From the NCBI RefSeq assembly GCF_046244365.1, contig NZ_CP176395.1, positions 6,696,001-6,760,000 of the forward strand: a stretch of 64,000 nt of DNA. Reading direction: 5' to 3'. This DNA is from Paenibacillus_V sp046244365. GTDB taxonomy: Bacteria > Bacillota > Bacilli > Paenibacillales > NBRC-103111. Position numbers and translations under genes: made by a program. The notes under the pieces were generated by a model that saw only the letters and a list, made by a program, of their open reading frames with translations, did not search any database and was not told the DNA's origin. This document shows, piece after piece, positions 8,223 through 16,898 of the stretch. The stretch's first letter is position 1. Each line of letters starts with the position of its first letter.

Positions 8223-9239
8223 TTACAGGTTATCCAGAGCCTCGCGCAACTGCTCTTTCGGCATATGCTCGCCGATCAGGACGACGACGTCCTGGACGTC
8301 GCCCTGCGGCGTTATTTTCATAAAATCGGCTTCCCGGTACGCATACTGGAACAAAAAGCGGCTGTTCCCCGTATCCGCAAATGTTAGCACGCCTTTACCG
8401 CGGTAGACGCTTGCCGGCAGCCCGGCTATAAACTGCTCGAACTTCTCGCTGTCGACCGGCCCGCTCAAATAATGAGTGTAGACCATCACATGCTCGTGCG
8501 AGTGATGGTGCTGCGCGCGGCCTTCGCCGTGTTCGTGTTCGTGATCGTGGCGGCAGTTGACGCCGCATTCGTACGCGTCTTGGCTGGGGATACCGCCATG
8601 ACCGGCATGGTCCGGGAGTCTGCCGTTTCCCCGCTCCGCCTCGTCGAACAGACGCATATCCGCCTCGCATTTGACCGTATGCATCACCTCGGCATACTCG
8701 TTCCAGTCGCGGATCAGCCGCTCGATTTCCGCCAGCTCGTCCGCCGAAACGAGATCCGTCTTGTTCAACAACAGCGTCGACGCGCAGCGGACTTGATCCT
8801 GCATGAGCCGGAACGTCTTGCCCGTTCCCTTGCGGCTGAGCTCAAGCAAGTGACGGCAATCAACGACGGTCACAACGCCTTTCGTCTCCGCACGGGCGAG
8901 CAGAGACGCTTCGGTTACTCCCTCCAGCGTTTCGATCGGATTCGCGACGCCCGTCGATTCGATGAAGATGACGTCCGGCTGCTGCTCTTGGATCATCGAC
9001 ATGATCGTCATGCCGAGGTCGCCGCGTACCGTGCAGCAAATACAGCCGCTAAGCATCTCCGTCATGGGCACCTGCACATCCACCAGCAATCCGTCCAAGT
9101 TGACGTCACCCAGCTCATTCATAATAACAGCGGGCAGCTTTCCCTGCGCCTTGTAGTGATCGATTGCCCTCGTTAAAAGCGTCGTCTTTCCGCTGCCGAG
9201 AAACCCGGACAAAACGAAAACCGGTACCGGTTTGTTCAT
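8223..9239 (-). CDS. COG0523/CobW-family GTP-dependent metallochaperone
   Basis: A 338-residue GTPase starting at ATG 9239. It shows P-loop GFLGSGKTTLL near residue 11, the metal-binding GCICC motif, NKTDLV (base recognition), and a His-rich linker (HDHEHEHGEG, HHHSHEH) before the C-terminal domain. COG0523 proteins of this kind (B. subtilis YciC/ZagA, eukaryotic ZNG1) insert metal, usually zinc, into target proteins under metal limitation. The His-rich segment and a Zur-like site upstream support zinc. Nickel or cobalt chaperone roles are possible alternatives. Confidence 0.88.
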   Translation of the reverse strand: MNKPVPVFVLSGFLGSGKTTLLTRAIDHYKAQGKLPAVIMNELGDVNLDGLLVDVQVPMTEMLSGCICCTVRGDLGMTIMSMIQEQQPDVIFIESTGVANPIETLEGVTEASLLARAETKGVVTVVDCRHLLELSRKGTGKTFRLMQDQVRCASTLLLNKTDLVSADELAEIERLIRDWNEYAEVMHTVKCEADMRLFDEAERGNGRLPDHAGHGGIPSQDAYECGVNCRHDHEHEHGEGRAQHHHSHEHVMVYTHYLSGPVDSEKFEQFIAGLPASVYRGKGVLTFADTGNSRFLFQYAYREADFMKITPQGDVQDVVVLIGEHMPKEQLREALDNL

Positions 9240-9379
9240 GTAAAACCACTCTCTTCTCTTGCTTATTTTCAATTTCCAGAAGGTTACCACTATGTGCTGA
9301 AGGCCGTTCCTTTTCTGCAACCGTAAGCTTCCCTCTATTATCGGCCAATCCGCGGCCCGAAACAACATCCGAAAATTAA

Positions 9380-9394
9380 AAGTAATATTTACGA
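9380..9394. promoter_or_regulatory. Zur-like operator upstream of the metallochaperone
   Basis: AAGTAATATTTACGA matches 11 of the 14 defined positions of the B. subtilis Zur consensus TCGTAATNATTACGA. It lies about 140 nt upstream of the COG0523 start, in an AT-rich stretch. PerR/Fur-type sites share this architecture, so the assignment to Zur rests mainly on the target gene. Confidence 0.45.
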
Positions 9395-9446
9395 TAAAAA
9401 CACATTATTTACTATACCGCCGCTTCCTTACCATGTCAACGAATGA

Positions 9447-9806
9447 CAACTTATCGGATCCGCTTCTTACGCCTCTACAGTGGGAATGAGCTTCCTGTCG
9501 GCCGTTCTCTCCTCCGTGATGAACAATTTGCCCTCCGTCATGGTCGGCGCGCTCGCGATCGACGGCTCGGGCGCAACCGGCATGATCAGAGAAGCGCTTA
9601 TTTACGCCAACGTCATCGGCTGCGATCTGGGCCCCAAAATGACGCCGATCGGCTCGCTCGCCACGATGATCTGGCTACATATTTTGGCCAAAAAAGGCGT
9701 CCGCATCACATGGGGCTACTATTTCCGAATCGGCGTGGTCCTGACGATCCCGACCTTGCTCGTCACTGCGGCCGGACTGTATCTGTCGCTGATCATGTTC
9801 GGCTGA
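9447..9806 (+). pseudogene. arsB remnant (C-terminal part only)
   Basis: The open frame from about 9447 encodes the last roughly 118 residues of an ArsB-type arsenite efflux pump: IGSASYASTVGMSFLSAV, then MNNLPSVMVGALAIDG, IYANVIGCDLGPKMTPIGS and a final helix to the TGA at 9806. Full ArsB has about 430 residues; a stop at 9444-9446 and unrelated upstream DNA show that the first three quarters are gone. No arsR or arsC lies nearby. It could be expressed from an internal GTG at 9480 but would lack most helices, so it is called a pseudogene. Confidence 0.82.
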
Positions 9807-9832
9807 GCGAGTTCTCTAGCGGTCACGCACAA

Positions 9833-9875
9833 GACGAAAAGACATTTCCGCCTTCCGCGAAGATGTCTTTTCGTC
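9833..9875. terminator. Hairpin between arsB remnant and permease gene
   Basis: GACGAAAAGACA (9833-9844) and TGTCTTTTCGTC (9864-9875) form a perfect 12-bp stem between convergent frames. Only short T-runs follow on either side; it probably terminates both ways. Confidence 0.7.
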
Positions 9876-9895
9876 TGTTTGTCCTTATCGCCTTA

Positions 9896-11218
9896 TCATC
9901 TCTTTACACTAGCTCCGGTTTCGGGCAGCCGCCCTTCATACCTCGACCAATCGACCGTTAGCTCAAGCACGATTGCAAGCAAAACGCCCATCAAAAGTCC
10001 GTTGCCGACAATCGGACGGATCATGCCGGGCAAAGCGGCAAACGCTTCGGCCGGCACATTCAGGATCGATATGCCAAGCAAAGCGGGCGCCGCAATCCGG
10101 TAAACGGTTTTCGGATTGAACGTGAACCCTTGCAAATTTCGGAACGCCGAGCCGAACAGCTGCAAATAAATGACGAATAGCACCGCATTCCCTACGCTGA
10201 CCGGCATCGATGCGAAAAACGCCCCGAATGCCGGGACAAATCCGAGCGTAACAAACAGGGCGCCACCCAATACAAGAGCCGACCGGTCCAAAATTTTGGT
10301 GCTCTCGAGAAAACCGATCGACGACGTATAAGGACCGTACGGCACCAAGCCGAACAGCCCGGCCAGCACCGAATGAAAGCCCGTCAAATGAAAGGCCCGC
10401 TTGTACTGCGAAGACGTGCTTACGGTGTCATACAACTTCTCCGCCGTGCTCAGCGCTGCGATCGTGTTGGTCATGTTGATCAATCCCGCAAGCATCGCGG
10501 CGATCATGATGCCGAGCTCGAAATGCGGCGTCCCCCATGGAAACAGTTCGAAGACGAACCCGCCGCCGGCGCTTCCGGATTCCGCTACCGCTCCCGGAAA
10601 GAGGAGGCGATATGCCGCCCACCCGGCCGTCATCCCGATCAAAATCGAAAAGTTCGCGAGCTTTCCCCTTCCGGTAACGCCGATCCAACCTACCAGCAGA
10701 GCGACGGCGCCGGACAAGGCAGCTACGGGGAGGTTCATGCGGCCGTCTTCCAAGCCGATCATCCCTCTGAAAAACTCGGCAATCAATTGACAAGATAGAA
10801 GAAATAAATACACGAACATGACGATCTGCGTAAACGCTTTTTTCAGCACACGGGCGAAGCCGAGCGCTCCCAGCAGCGAAGTGGCGGCTCCGGAAGCAAG
10901 AATCCCGACGGTAAGCGCGCCTCCCAATTGCTCCAAACTCATCCCCATCGACGGGGCGGCAGCCGCCAAGCTCAGAATGAGCCCCCACCATAGCCCTGCC
11001 GGTCCTTCCATCAGCGCGTACCGGTGTCCGATGAGCGCTTGCAGAATGCTTGCCGCACCGGTAACGACGAACGTGACCTTCACGACGGAAGCCGTCAGCT
11101 CGGACGAGAAACCGAAGGCGGCTCCGACCGTCAAAGGCACCATAATCGTATTGGCGAACAAAAAGAAAAACCACTGCACGCCTGCCAGCCAGAACGATGC
11201 GGAGGTTAATTTTGTCAT
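9896..11218 (-). CDS. NCS2-family purine/pyrimidine permease
   Basis: A 440-residue polytopic protein (about 12-14 helices) of the nucleobase:cation symporter-2 family, taking up free bases such as xanthine, hypoxanthine or uracil. The usual QH of helix 1 is replaced by VQWFFF and the family signature region reads YTSSIGFLEST instead of QNxGxxxxT, so this is a divergent branch. It is the last gene of the leftward purine cluster, 199 nt behind the asparaginase gene, and fits import of the base released by the enzymes encoded upstream. Start ATG 11218 follows AGGGAGGGAGC. Confidence 0.8.
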   Translation of the reverse strand: MTKLTSASFWLAGVQWFFFLFANTIMVPLTVGAAFGFSSELTASVVKVTFVVTGAASILQALIGHRYALMEGPAGLWWGLILSLAAAAPSMGMSLEQLGGALTVGILASGAATSLLGALGFARVLKKAFTQIVMFVYLFLLSCQLIAEFFRGMIGLEDGRMNLPVAALSGAVALLVGWIGVTGRGKLANFSILIGMTAGWAAYRLLFPGAVAESGSAGGGFVFELFPWGTPHFELGIMIAAMLAGLINMTNTIAALSTAEKLYDTVSTSSQYKRAFHLTGFHSVLAGLFGLVPYGPYTSSIGFLESTKILDRSALVLGGALFVTLGFVPAFGAFFASMPVSVGNAVLFVIYLQLFGSAFRNLQGFTFNPKTVYRIAAPALLGISILNVPAEAFAALPGMIRPIVGNGLLMGVLLAIVLELTVDWSRYEGRLPETGASVKR

Positions 11219-11417
11219 GATGCTCCCTCCCTATGTCGTCATTGGCGCGATATTTGAATTGAAACGATAGCGAAGAAAACAGCTCCGGCGGAGTGCGCCC
11301 GATTTCACGCGGATACCCGAAGCTGACGGAAAGCGAATAGGCGTTTTCAGGCAGCACAAAGTACGGACCGCTGCCTGCCATCCGGTTTCCCGGCATGACG
11401 CACAGCGATCCGTATCA

Positions 11418-12455
11418 TCAGTACGTATCGAACAGACGCTGAACCCGCGCCGTATCGGCCGTTTGCGTAAGCGCCAGCATCAGCAAAATGCGCGCCTTCT
11501 GCGGGTTCAGGGTGTCGGCGGTCACGAAGCCTTCCTGCAGGTCGGCGGGTTTCGCCGTTACGAGTCCGCTGCCCGTACGGGAAGCGCTGACTACGACGAT
11601 CCCCCGCTTGACGGCATCCGCAAGCGCTTCGCGGACGGCGGGAAACATCCCGCCGTTCCCCATGCCCGCGTGAACGATGCCTTTGGCGCCTGCAGCCGCT
11701 GCGGCATCGACGAGCTCGCGGCTGCCGCTGCCGTGGCCGTACAAGATGTCGACCCGGGGCAATTCGCGCAGACCGCTCGTCAGAAATCCGCTATCCTTCG
11801 TATGCGCCCGCATGCTTTTGTAATAAAAGCGGGGCTTGCCGTCCACCATGTACCCGAGCATGCCGAAATCGGGTGCGCCGAACGCATCCGCGGCCGTCGT
11901 ATTGAGCTTCGACATGTCGCGGGCCGAGCCGATTTTGTCGTTCAGCATGATCATGACGCCCTGTCCGGCCGCCGCTTCGCTTGCCGCAAGGGCTACCGCG
12001 TTGTACAGATTTAGCGGGCCGTCGGCGCTTATCGCCGTTGCCGGCCGCATCGCGCCGGTTACGACGACAGGCTTATCGCTTTTGACGGTCAGGTTGAGAA
12101 AATAGGCCGTCTCCTCAAGCGTATCGGTCCCGTGCGTGATGACGATGCCGTCGCAGCCGCCGCCTTCCAATTCCGTATTCACTTGTTCGGCGAGCTCCAG
12201 CCATAACCCGTCGGTAGCGGCGAAGCTCGGCATGTTGGCCACTTGCTTCCAGCCGATGTCCGCCAGCTCTTTGATTTGCGGAACTTCGGCAAGCAAGCTG
12301 TCGATGCCGATCACGCCGGCGTCGTACTGCGTCGTCCTGCCGCTGTCGCTCCCTTTTCCCGCAATCGTCCCGCCGACGGCAAGCACTTTAATCCGCGGAA
12401 TACGGGCTTGCGTTTCGCCATGATGCCGTTCACTGCTGCTCAAACAGATCGACAA
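11418..12455 (-). CDS. L-asparaginase-family amidohydrolase
   Basis: A 345-residue asparaginase/glutaminase-type enzyme. The nucleophile motif VGGTIAGKG is near residue 28 and the second active-site motif ITHGTDTLEETA near residue 104; the C-terminal domain carries VVVSASRTGSG. No signal peptide is present, so it is cytoplasmic. The start is uncertain: TTG 12455 (next to AAGGAAAGG) overlaps the adenine deaminase end by 26 nt; TTG 12443 is an alternative and no in-frame ATG exists. Its presence in a purine operon is unusual: asparagine hydrolysis, or a related amide as substrate, is possible. Confidence 0.86.
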   Translation of the reverse strand: MSICLSSSERHHGETQARIPRIKVLAVGGTIAGKGSDSGRTTQYDAGVIGIDSLLAEVPQIKELADIGWKQVANMPSFAATDGLWLELAEQVNTELEGGGCDGIVITHGTDTLEETAYFLNLTVKSDKPVVVTGAMRPATAISADGPLNLYNAVALAASEAAAGQGVMIMLNDKIGSARDMSKLNTTAADAFGAPDFGMLGYMVDGKPRFYYKSMRAHTKDSGFLTSGLRELPRVDILYGHGSGSRELVDAAAAAGAKGIVHAGMGNGGMFPAVREALADAVKRGIVVVSASRTGSGLVTAKPADLQEGFVTADTLNPQKARILLMLALTQTADTARVQRLFDTY

Positions 12456-14142
12456 CCTTTCCTTCCTTCGTCCGGATCAGGCCGAAGTCGGTAATTTTAA
12501 GCGCCGGACTTACCGGCAAGGACAGCGTACTGAGCGACATGATCGGGTTGTAGTGCCGGTAACCGAGCCGCTCCATCGCTTTCCGCAGCCGGCCGGTCGC
12601 TTCCGCCAGCTCGTCCAGCGGTGCTTCGGAGAGAATGCCGCCTACCGGCAGCGGGAGAAACTCCAGAACCTCACCGTTCTCAACCACACAATAGCCTCCC
12701 TGGCTTTCGATGATCGTATTCGCGGCGAGCTCCATGTCCGCTTTGTTCCTGCCAAGTACGAGCAAGTTATGATTGTCGTGGGCATAAGTCGTCGCTATGG
12801 CGCCCCGCTTGATCGCGTCCCCTCCGACCAAACCGAAGGCGCGGTTGCCGTTCTTGCCGTAGCGTTCCATAATCGCGATAAGCGCGTACGGACTTTGCTC
12901 CCAGATAAGCTCGCTGTCGTTTACGGGAATCGCTTCCACATGCTCCCTAGTAAACGTCGAGCCGTCCCCGACCAGCATCACCCGGCAGTTCGCCTGACCC
13001 GATACGAGCGGCGCCGCGACGGTAAAATCGGCCTTCTCCACCTTCGGCAGCTTGACGCTCTCGTAAAAATCGGCGGGGAACTGACGGCCGGCGGGCTTTT
13101 CTTCGTAAGCCTCACCGGCGTCATACACCTTATTGCCGTTCTTGTAAACTTCGCCGACGGCAAATCCGGCAAGATCGTCAAGCAGGACGAAGTCGGCGAT
13201 CCGGTTCGGCGCAATCCGTCCGCGGTCCTGCAGATTCATCCGCTTCGCCGGCGTCATCGTAGCGGCATATATCGCCGCCTCCGGCTGCATGCCCATCCGA
13301 ATCGCTTTCCGCACCAAATGATTCAAATGGCCGTGCGCAACGAACGTATCCGGCATGACGTCGTCCGTCACGAAGCAAAAATGCTCGCTCCGGTCGTTCG
13401 CGATCAGATGGCCGATCAGCTCGGGCGACATCGATTTCTCCTGGATCTCAATGAACATGCCTGCGCTGATGCGCTCCTCGAATTCCTCGACCGTTTGCTG
13501 CGTGTGATCGGAGTCGATGCCCGCGAACACGAACCGGTTCAGCTCGACATCCGATACTTTGGGGCAATGCCCTTCGATGATAAGCTGCGGATAACGCGTC
13601 CGAACATGGCGCAAAATCCGGTTCATTCTTCCGTCCGGGTTTGCCGCCATATCGGCGTAATCCATCACTTCGCCAAGGCAAATGACGTTATCGACCTTCA
13701 GCAATTCGTCGATTTCCGCCACGTCGATCGCGCCGCCCGTCGTTTCAAGAAGCGTGGCGGGCACCGAGCTCGGAATCCCCCAGAAAATATCCGCCGTGCA
13801 ATCGCGGCCCGCATCGATCATTTCGCGGACGCCGCGGATGCCGAACACGTTCGCCATCTCATGCGGATCCGCCACGATCGACGTCACCCCGCAGCGAAGA
13901 ATCCCGTGCGAGAACGTGCGCGGCGTCACCATCGTGCTCTCGATGTGAAGATGAATGTCGATGAGTCCGGGAATCATGAAGCGCCCCCGGCCGTCGATTA
14001 CTTCGCCAGCCTCGAACGTTTCCGCCCCTTTGTCCCCGATGTAGAGAAAGCGGCCTCCGGCGATCGCGACGTTTCCTTCGCGGAACGTTTTCAGCGCGCT
14101 GTTGTAAACCTTAACGTTGACGATCAGTTTATCCGCCTTCAT
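12430..14142 (-). CDS. ade: Adenine deaminase
   Basis: A 570-residue enzyme of normal length for the AdeC/Ade family. It converts adenine to hypoxanthine and ammonia in purine salvage. Metal-ligand motif DIHLHIEST near residue 60, GEVMDYADM, IEGHCPK, and FVTDDVMPD (late aspartate) are all present, as is the C-terminal lid-like domain with GGDAIKRGAIATTYAHDNHN. ATG 14142 follows GAAGGGGATATC. The 3' end overlaps the asparaginase frame and the 5' end lies 18 nt from the ABC ATPase stop, so all are in one operon. Confidence 0.93.
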   Translation of the reverse strand: MKADKLIVNVKVYNSALKTFREGNVAIAGGRFLYIGDKGAETFEAGEVIDGRGRFMIPGLIDIHLHIESTMVTPRTFSHGILRCGVTSIVADPHEMANVFGIRGVREMIDAGRDCTADIFWGIPSSVPATLLETTGGAIDVAEIDELLKVDNVICLGEVMDYADMAANPDGRMNRILRHVRTRYPQLIIEGHCPKVSDVELNRFVFAGIDSDHTQQTVEEFEERISAGMFIEIQEKSMSPELIGHLIANDRSEHFCFVTDDVMPDTFVAHGHLNHLVRKAIRMGMQPEAAIYAATMTPAKRMNLQDRGRIAPNRIADFVLLDDLAGFAVGEVYKNGNKVYDAGEAYEEKPAGRQFPADFYESVKLPKVEKADFTVAAPLVSGQANCRVMLVGDGSTFTREHVEAIPVNDSELIWEQSPYALIAIMERYGKNGNRAFGLVGGDAIKRGAIATTYAHDNHNLLVLGRNKADMELAANTIIESQGGYCVVENGEVLEFLPLPVGGILSEAPLDELAEATGRLRKAMERLGYRHYNPIMSLSTLSLPVSPALKITDFGLIRTKEGKVVDLFEQQ

Positions 14143-14160
14143 GATATCCCCTTCGTTTCC

Positions 14161-15216
14161 TTATAGTACGGTTACCAGCTTGTCCTTGGGGAAGCTTAGC
14201 ATGACCCGGTCGCCGTGCTCGAACGGTACGGTATTATCGCTGTTGACGATAAACTCGCCGATCGCCGTATCGACGACATATTGGTATTTGCGTCCGAGAT
14301 AGGTCGTTACCTTGATTTTGCCTTTTGCGGCATTCTCCCCCGATTGCTCGCCGTCTCCGTATTCGATCCGGATATCGTCGGGACGGATGGCGCATTTGAT
14401 TCCGCCCTTCGAATCCGCCGTGCCTTCGATTGTGAACGGACTGCCGTCCTTAGCCTGGTAGCGCGATGAGCCCGTAGCGGACAGCGCCAGCTCGATAATG
14501 TTCTCGAAGCCGACGAAGCGTGCGACGAATTCCGTTTTCGGCTGCTTGTAGATCACTTGCGGCGTATCGAGCTGCTCGATGACGCCCTTGTTCATGATGG
14601 CGACCTTATCCGAGATCGAGAAGCATTCCTCCTGATCGTGGGAAACGTAAACGGTCGTCACCTTGAGCTCCTTCTGGATACGGCGAATTTCCATCCGCAT
14701 CTGCACCTTCAGGTTGGCGTCGAGGCTGCTGAGCGGCTCGTCGAACATAAGCAGATCGGGCCGGATAACGAGGCTGCGCGCGATCGCCACCCTCTGCCGC
14801 TGACCGCCGGACAGTTGGGAAGGATACCGTTTCTCGAAGCCTTTCAAGTTTACCGCTTCCAGCATGTCCAGCACTTTCTTTTTCGTTTCCTGCGCGTCCG
14901 TTTTCCGGAGCTTCAGACCGAAGGCGACATTCTCGAAAATCGTAAGATGCGGAAACAGCGCATGGCTTTGAAAGACGAAGCCGAATTGCCGCTTGTGAAC
15001 CGGCACTTTCGTATAGTCTTGGCCGTCGAACAGAAATTGTCCGTCCTTCGCCTCGTTGAAACCGGCGATCAGCCGCAGCGTCGTCGTTTTTCCGCAGCCG
15101 CTCGGGCCGAGCAGCGATACGAACTCGCCTTTTTCGATCGACAGGTTGAAGTTTTGCAAAATATTGTTTTTCTGGTCGTAGGCAACCGTAATGTTTTTCA
15201 ATTCGATCAGCGCCAT
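14161..15216 (-). CDS. Pot-type ABC transporter ATP-binding protein
   Basis: A 351-residue ATPase from ATG 15216 (GGAGG 7 nt upstream; an ATG at 15222 is too close). Walker A GPSGCGKTTT, signature LSGGQRQRVAIARSL, Walker B LLMFDEPLSSLD and the H-loop VSHDQEE are intact. A C-terminal TOBE-type domain follows (IRPDDIRIEYGDGE). The family (PotA/FbpC/CysA-like) energises importers for polyamines, Fe3+ or thiamine; here the flanking nucleoside enzymes suggest a purine-related or nucleoside-derived solute. Confidence 0.9.
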   Translation of the reverse strand: MALIELKNITVAYDQKNNILQNFNLSIEKGEFVSLLGPSGCGKTTTLRLIAGFNEAKDGQFLFDGQDYTKVPVHKRQFGFVFQSHALFPHLTIFENVAFGLKLRKTDAQETKKKVLDMLEAVNLKGFEKRYPSQLSGGQRQRVAIARSLVIRPDLLMFDEPLSSLDANLKVQMRMEIRRIQKELKVTTVYVSHDQEECFSISDKVAIMNKGVIEQLDTPQVIYKQPKTEFVARFVGFENIIELALSATGSSRYQAKDGSPFTIEGTADSKGGIKCAIRPDDIRIEYGDGEQSGENAAKGKIKVTTYLGRKYQYVVDTAIGEFIVNSDNTVPFEHGDRVMLSFPKDKLVTVL

Positions 15217-15279
15217 ATTCATACCTCCAGCTTTAGTAGGGTGATGCGGCATCGTCTTTTCACAAGGGCCGGACAACCG

Positions 15280-16065
15280 TTATTTCGTAAAGAAACGCAG
15301 TCCGAGCGTCCGTTCGATCGCTGCGATCAGCAAGGCTGTCATCAGCATAAGCAGCACCGAAATGGCGGCAATCGTCGGGTCGAAATAATATTCCACGTAA
15401 TTCAGCATGCTGATGGGCAGCGTACTGACGCCCGGGCCCGTCATGAATACGGAGACGTCCACGTTGTTGAACGATTCCAGGAACGCCAGCAAAATGCCCG
15501 CGATAATGCCGGACCGGATATTCGGAAGCACGACGACGAAAAACGTTTTGAGCCGGCTGGCCCCGAGACTCATCGCCGCCTCTTCGACGGAATAATCGAA
15601 ATTCATCAGACTGGACGAAATAACCCGGATCACATAAGGAATCATGATGACGACATGCCCGATGAGAACGCCCGGAAAAATCGGAATATGGTACGTAATG
15701 ACGAGATATTTCAGCAAGCCGTAGCCGAACACGATTCCCGGAATGATGATCGGGGAAATGAAAAAGGACGTGAAAAAGCTTTTTCCTTTAAACTGGTAAC
15801 GGCTAAGCGCATACGCTGCGGGTACGCCGAACAGAAACGAGATGATTATGCCTAAGAAAGCGATCAGCATGCTGATCTTGAATGAACTCCAGAACATTTC
15901 CACATGAAAAATGTTTTCGTACCATTTGAGCGAGAACCCCTTGGGCGGAAAGGCCAAATAGTTATCGGGTCCGAATGAAGCGCCGATAATGATGACAAGA
16001 GGAGCCAGCAAAAATAAATAAACGACAAACGTAATCGAGCCGAGCAGCGTTTGTTTTTCCTTCAT
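15280..16065 (-). CDS. ABC transporter permease (PotC-like)
   Basis: A 261-residue inner-membrane protein with six predicted helices and the EAA loop EEAAMSLGASRLKTFFVVVLPN near residue 170 (shown in part), which docks on the ATPase. It pairs with the 272-residue permease encoded 14 nt upstream. PotC-like subunits belong to importers of small cations or other polar solutes. ATG 16065 has a GGGGG-containing ribosome site. Confidence 0.88.
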   Translation of the reverse strand: MKEKQTLLGSITFVVYLFLLAPLVIIIGASFGPDNYLAFPPKGFSLKWYENIFHVEMFWSSFKISMLIAFLGIIISFLFGVPAAYALSRYQFKGKSFFTSFFISPIIIPGIVFGYGLLKYLVITYHIPIFPGVLIGHVVIMIPYVIRVISSSLMNFDYSVEEAAMSLGASRLKTFFVVVLPNIRSGIIAGILLAFLESFNNVDVSVFMTGPGVSTLPISMLNYVEYYFDPTIAAISVLLMLMTALLIAAIERTLGLRFFTK

Positions 16066-16079
16066 CGTCTACCCCCCTG

Positions 16080-16898
16080 CTAACCGTTCGGGTTAAGTTT
16101 TTTGGCTAACGCATTCATGATCCCGATCAGTAGGAACGTGATGGCAATCATGATCGTCGCAATGATCGAGGCCGCTTTCCAGTCGTTCAGCGTCATCGTG
16201 TTCTGAAATAGGAGCGTCGCGAGCACCCGTTTCTTCCCGCCGAGCAGCTGCGGAGTGGCATAGGCCGTTAGGCTGCCGACCAGCACCAGCGTGCTTCCCA
16301 CAAGAAGACCCGGAATGCTGAGAGGCAGAATGACCTTGACGAACGACTTGAACCGGGAAGCGCCGAGACTTGCAGCCGCTTTCACCAGATCGCCGTCGAT
16401 GTTCTCCATAACGCCGATCAGCGAAATGATCATAAGGGGCAGAAACAGATGGACCATCCCGATAATGATGGACGTTTCGGTATACAAAATTTGCAACGGT
16501 TTATCGATGATATGCAAATCGAGCAGCAAATTGTTGATAAGTCCGGTTTTGCCTAGCGTCACCATCCAGCTGAACGAACGGACAATCGCGCTTGTGAGCA
16601 GCGGAAAAATGGCGAGGGCCAAATAAATGCCGCGGCGGCTCACTTTGGTCCGGGAAATATAATAGGCGGTCGGATAGCCGAGTAAAATGCATATGACCGT
16701 CGAGATCAGGCTGATTTTCATAGTCGTCCACAAAATGCCGAGCGTGTACGAGTCCGTGAAGAACGAGCCGTACCCGGCCAAACTGAAGCTTCCGTCATTC
16801 TGAAACGTGGACAAAATGATCATGGCGATAGGAATGACCATAAAAACGGTCAAGAACAGCGCGCCCGGTAACACAAGCAAATAAGCGGGTTTCTTCAT
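16080..16898 (-). CDS. ABC transporter permease (PotB-like)
   Basis: A 272-residue permease with six helices and the coupling segment VKAAASLGASRFKSF. Its start lies directly at the stop of the ribokinase gene (16899), so translation is probably coupled. It completes the transporter with the PotC-like subunit, the ATPase and the lipoprotein at 20066-21136. Confidence 0.88.
   Translation of the reverse strand: MKKPAYLLVLPGALFLTVFMVIPIAMIILSTFQNDGSFSLAGYGSFFTDSYTLGILWTTMKISLISTVICILLGYPTAYYISRTKVSRRGIYLALAIFPLLTSAIVRSFSWMVTLGKTGLINNLLLDLHIIDKPLQILYTETSIIIGMVHLFLPLMIISLIGVMENIDGDLVKAAASLGASRFKSFVKVILPLSIPGLLVGSTLVLVGSLTAYATPQLLGGKKRVLATLLFQNTMTLNDWKAASIIATIMIAITFLLIGIMNALAKKLNPNG

Noticed and set aside
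9480..9806. Intact small transport protein
   Set aside because: It aligns by eye only with the C-terminal end of ArsB and has a stop just upstream; better read as a truncated gene.
10428..11396. 322-codon minus-strand frame
   Set aside because: Beyond the first 55 codons it is an out-of-frame reading of the NCS2 permease gene. The first part is kept only as a weak relic candidate.
12553..14166. Long plus-strand open frame of 537 codons
   Set aside because: Shadow of the adenine deaminase gene: no ribosome site, biased Arg/His-rich product, no family motifs.
14557..15855. Plus-strand frame of 432 codons over the ABC genes
   Set aside because: Antisense shadow in GC-rich coding DNA; low-complexity Arg/His/Gln product.
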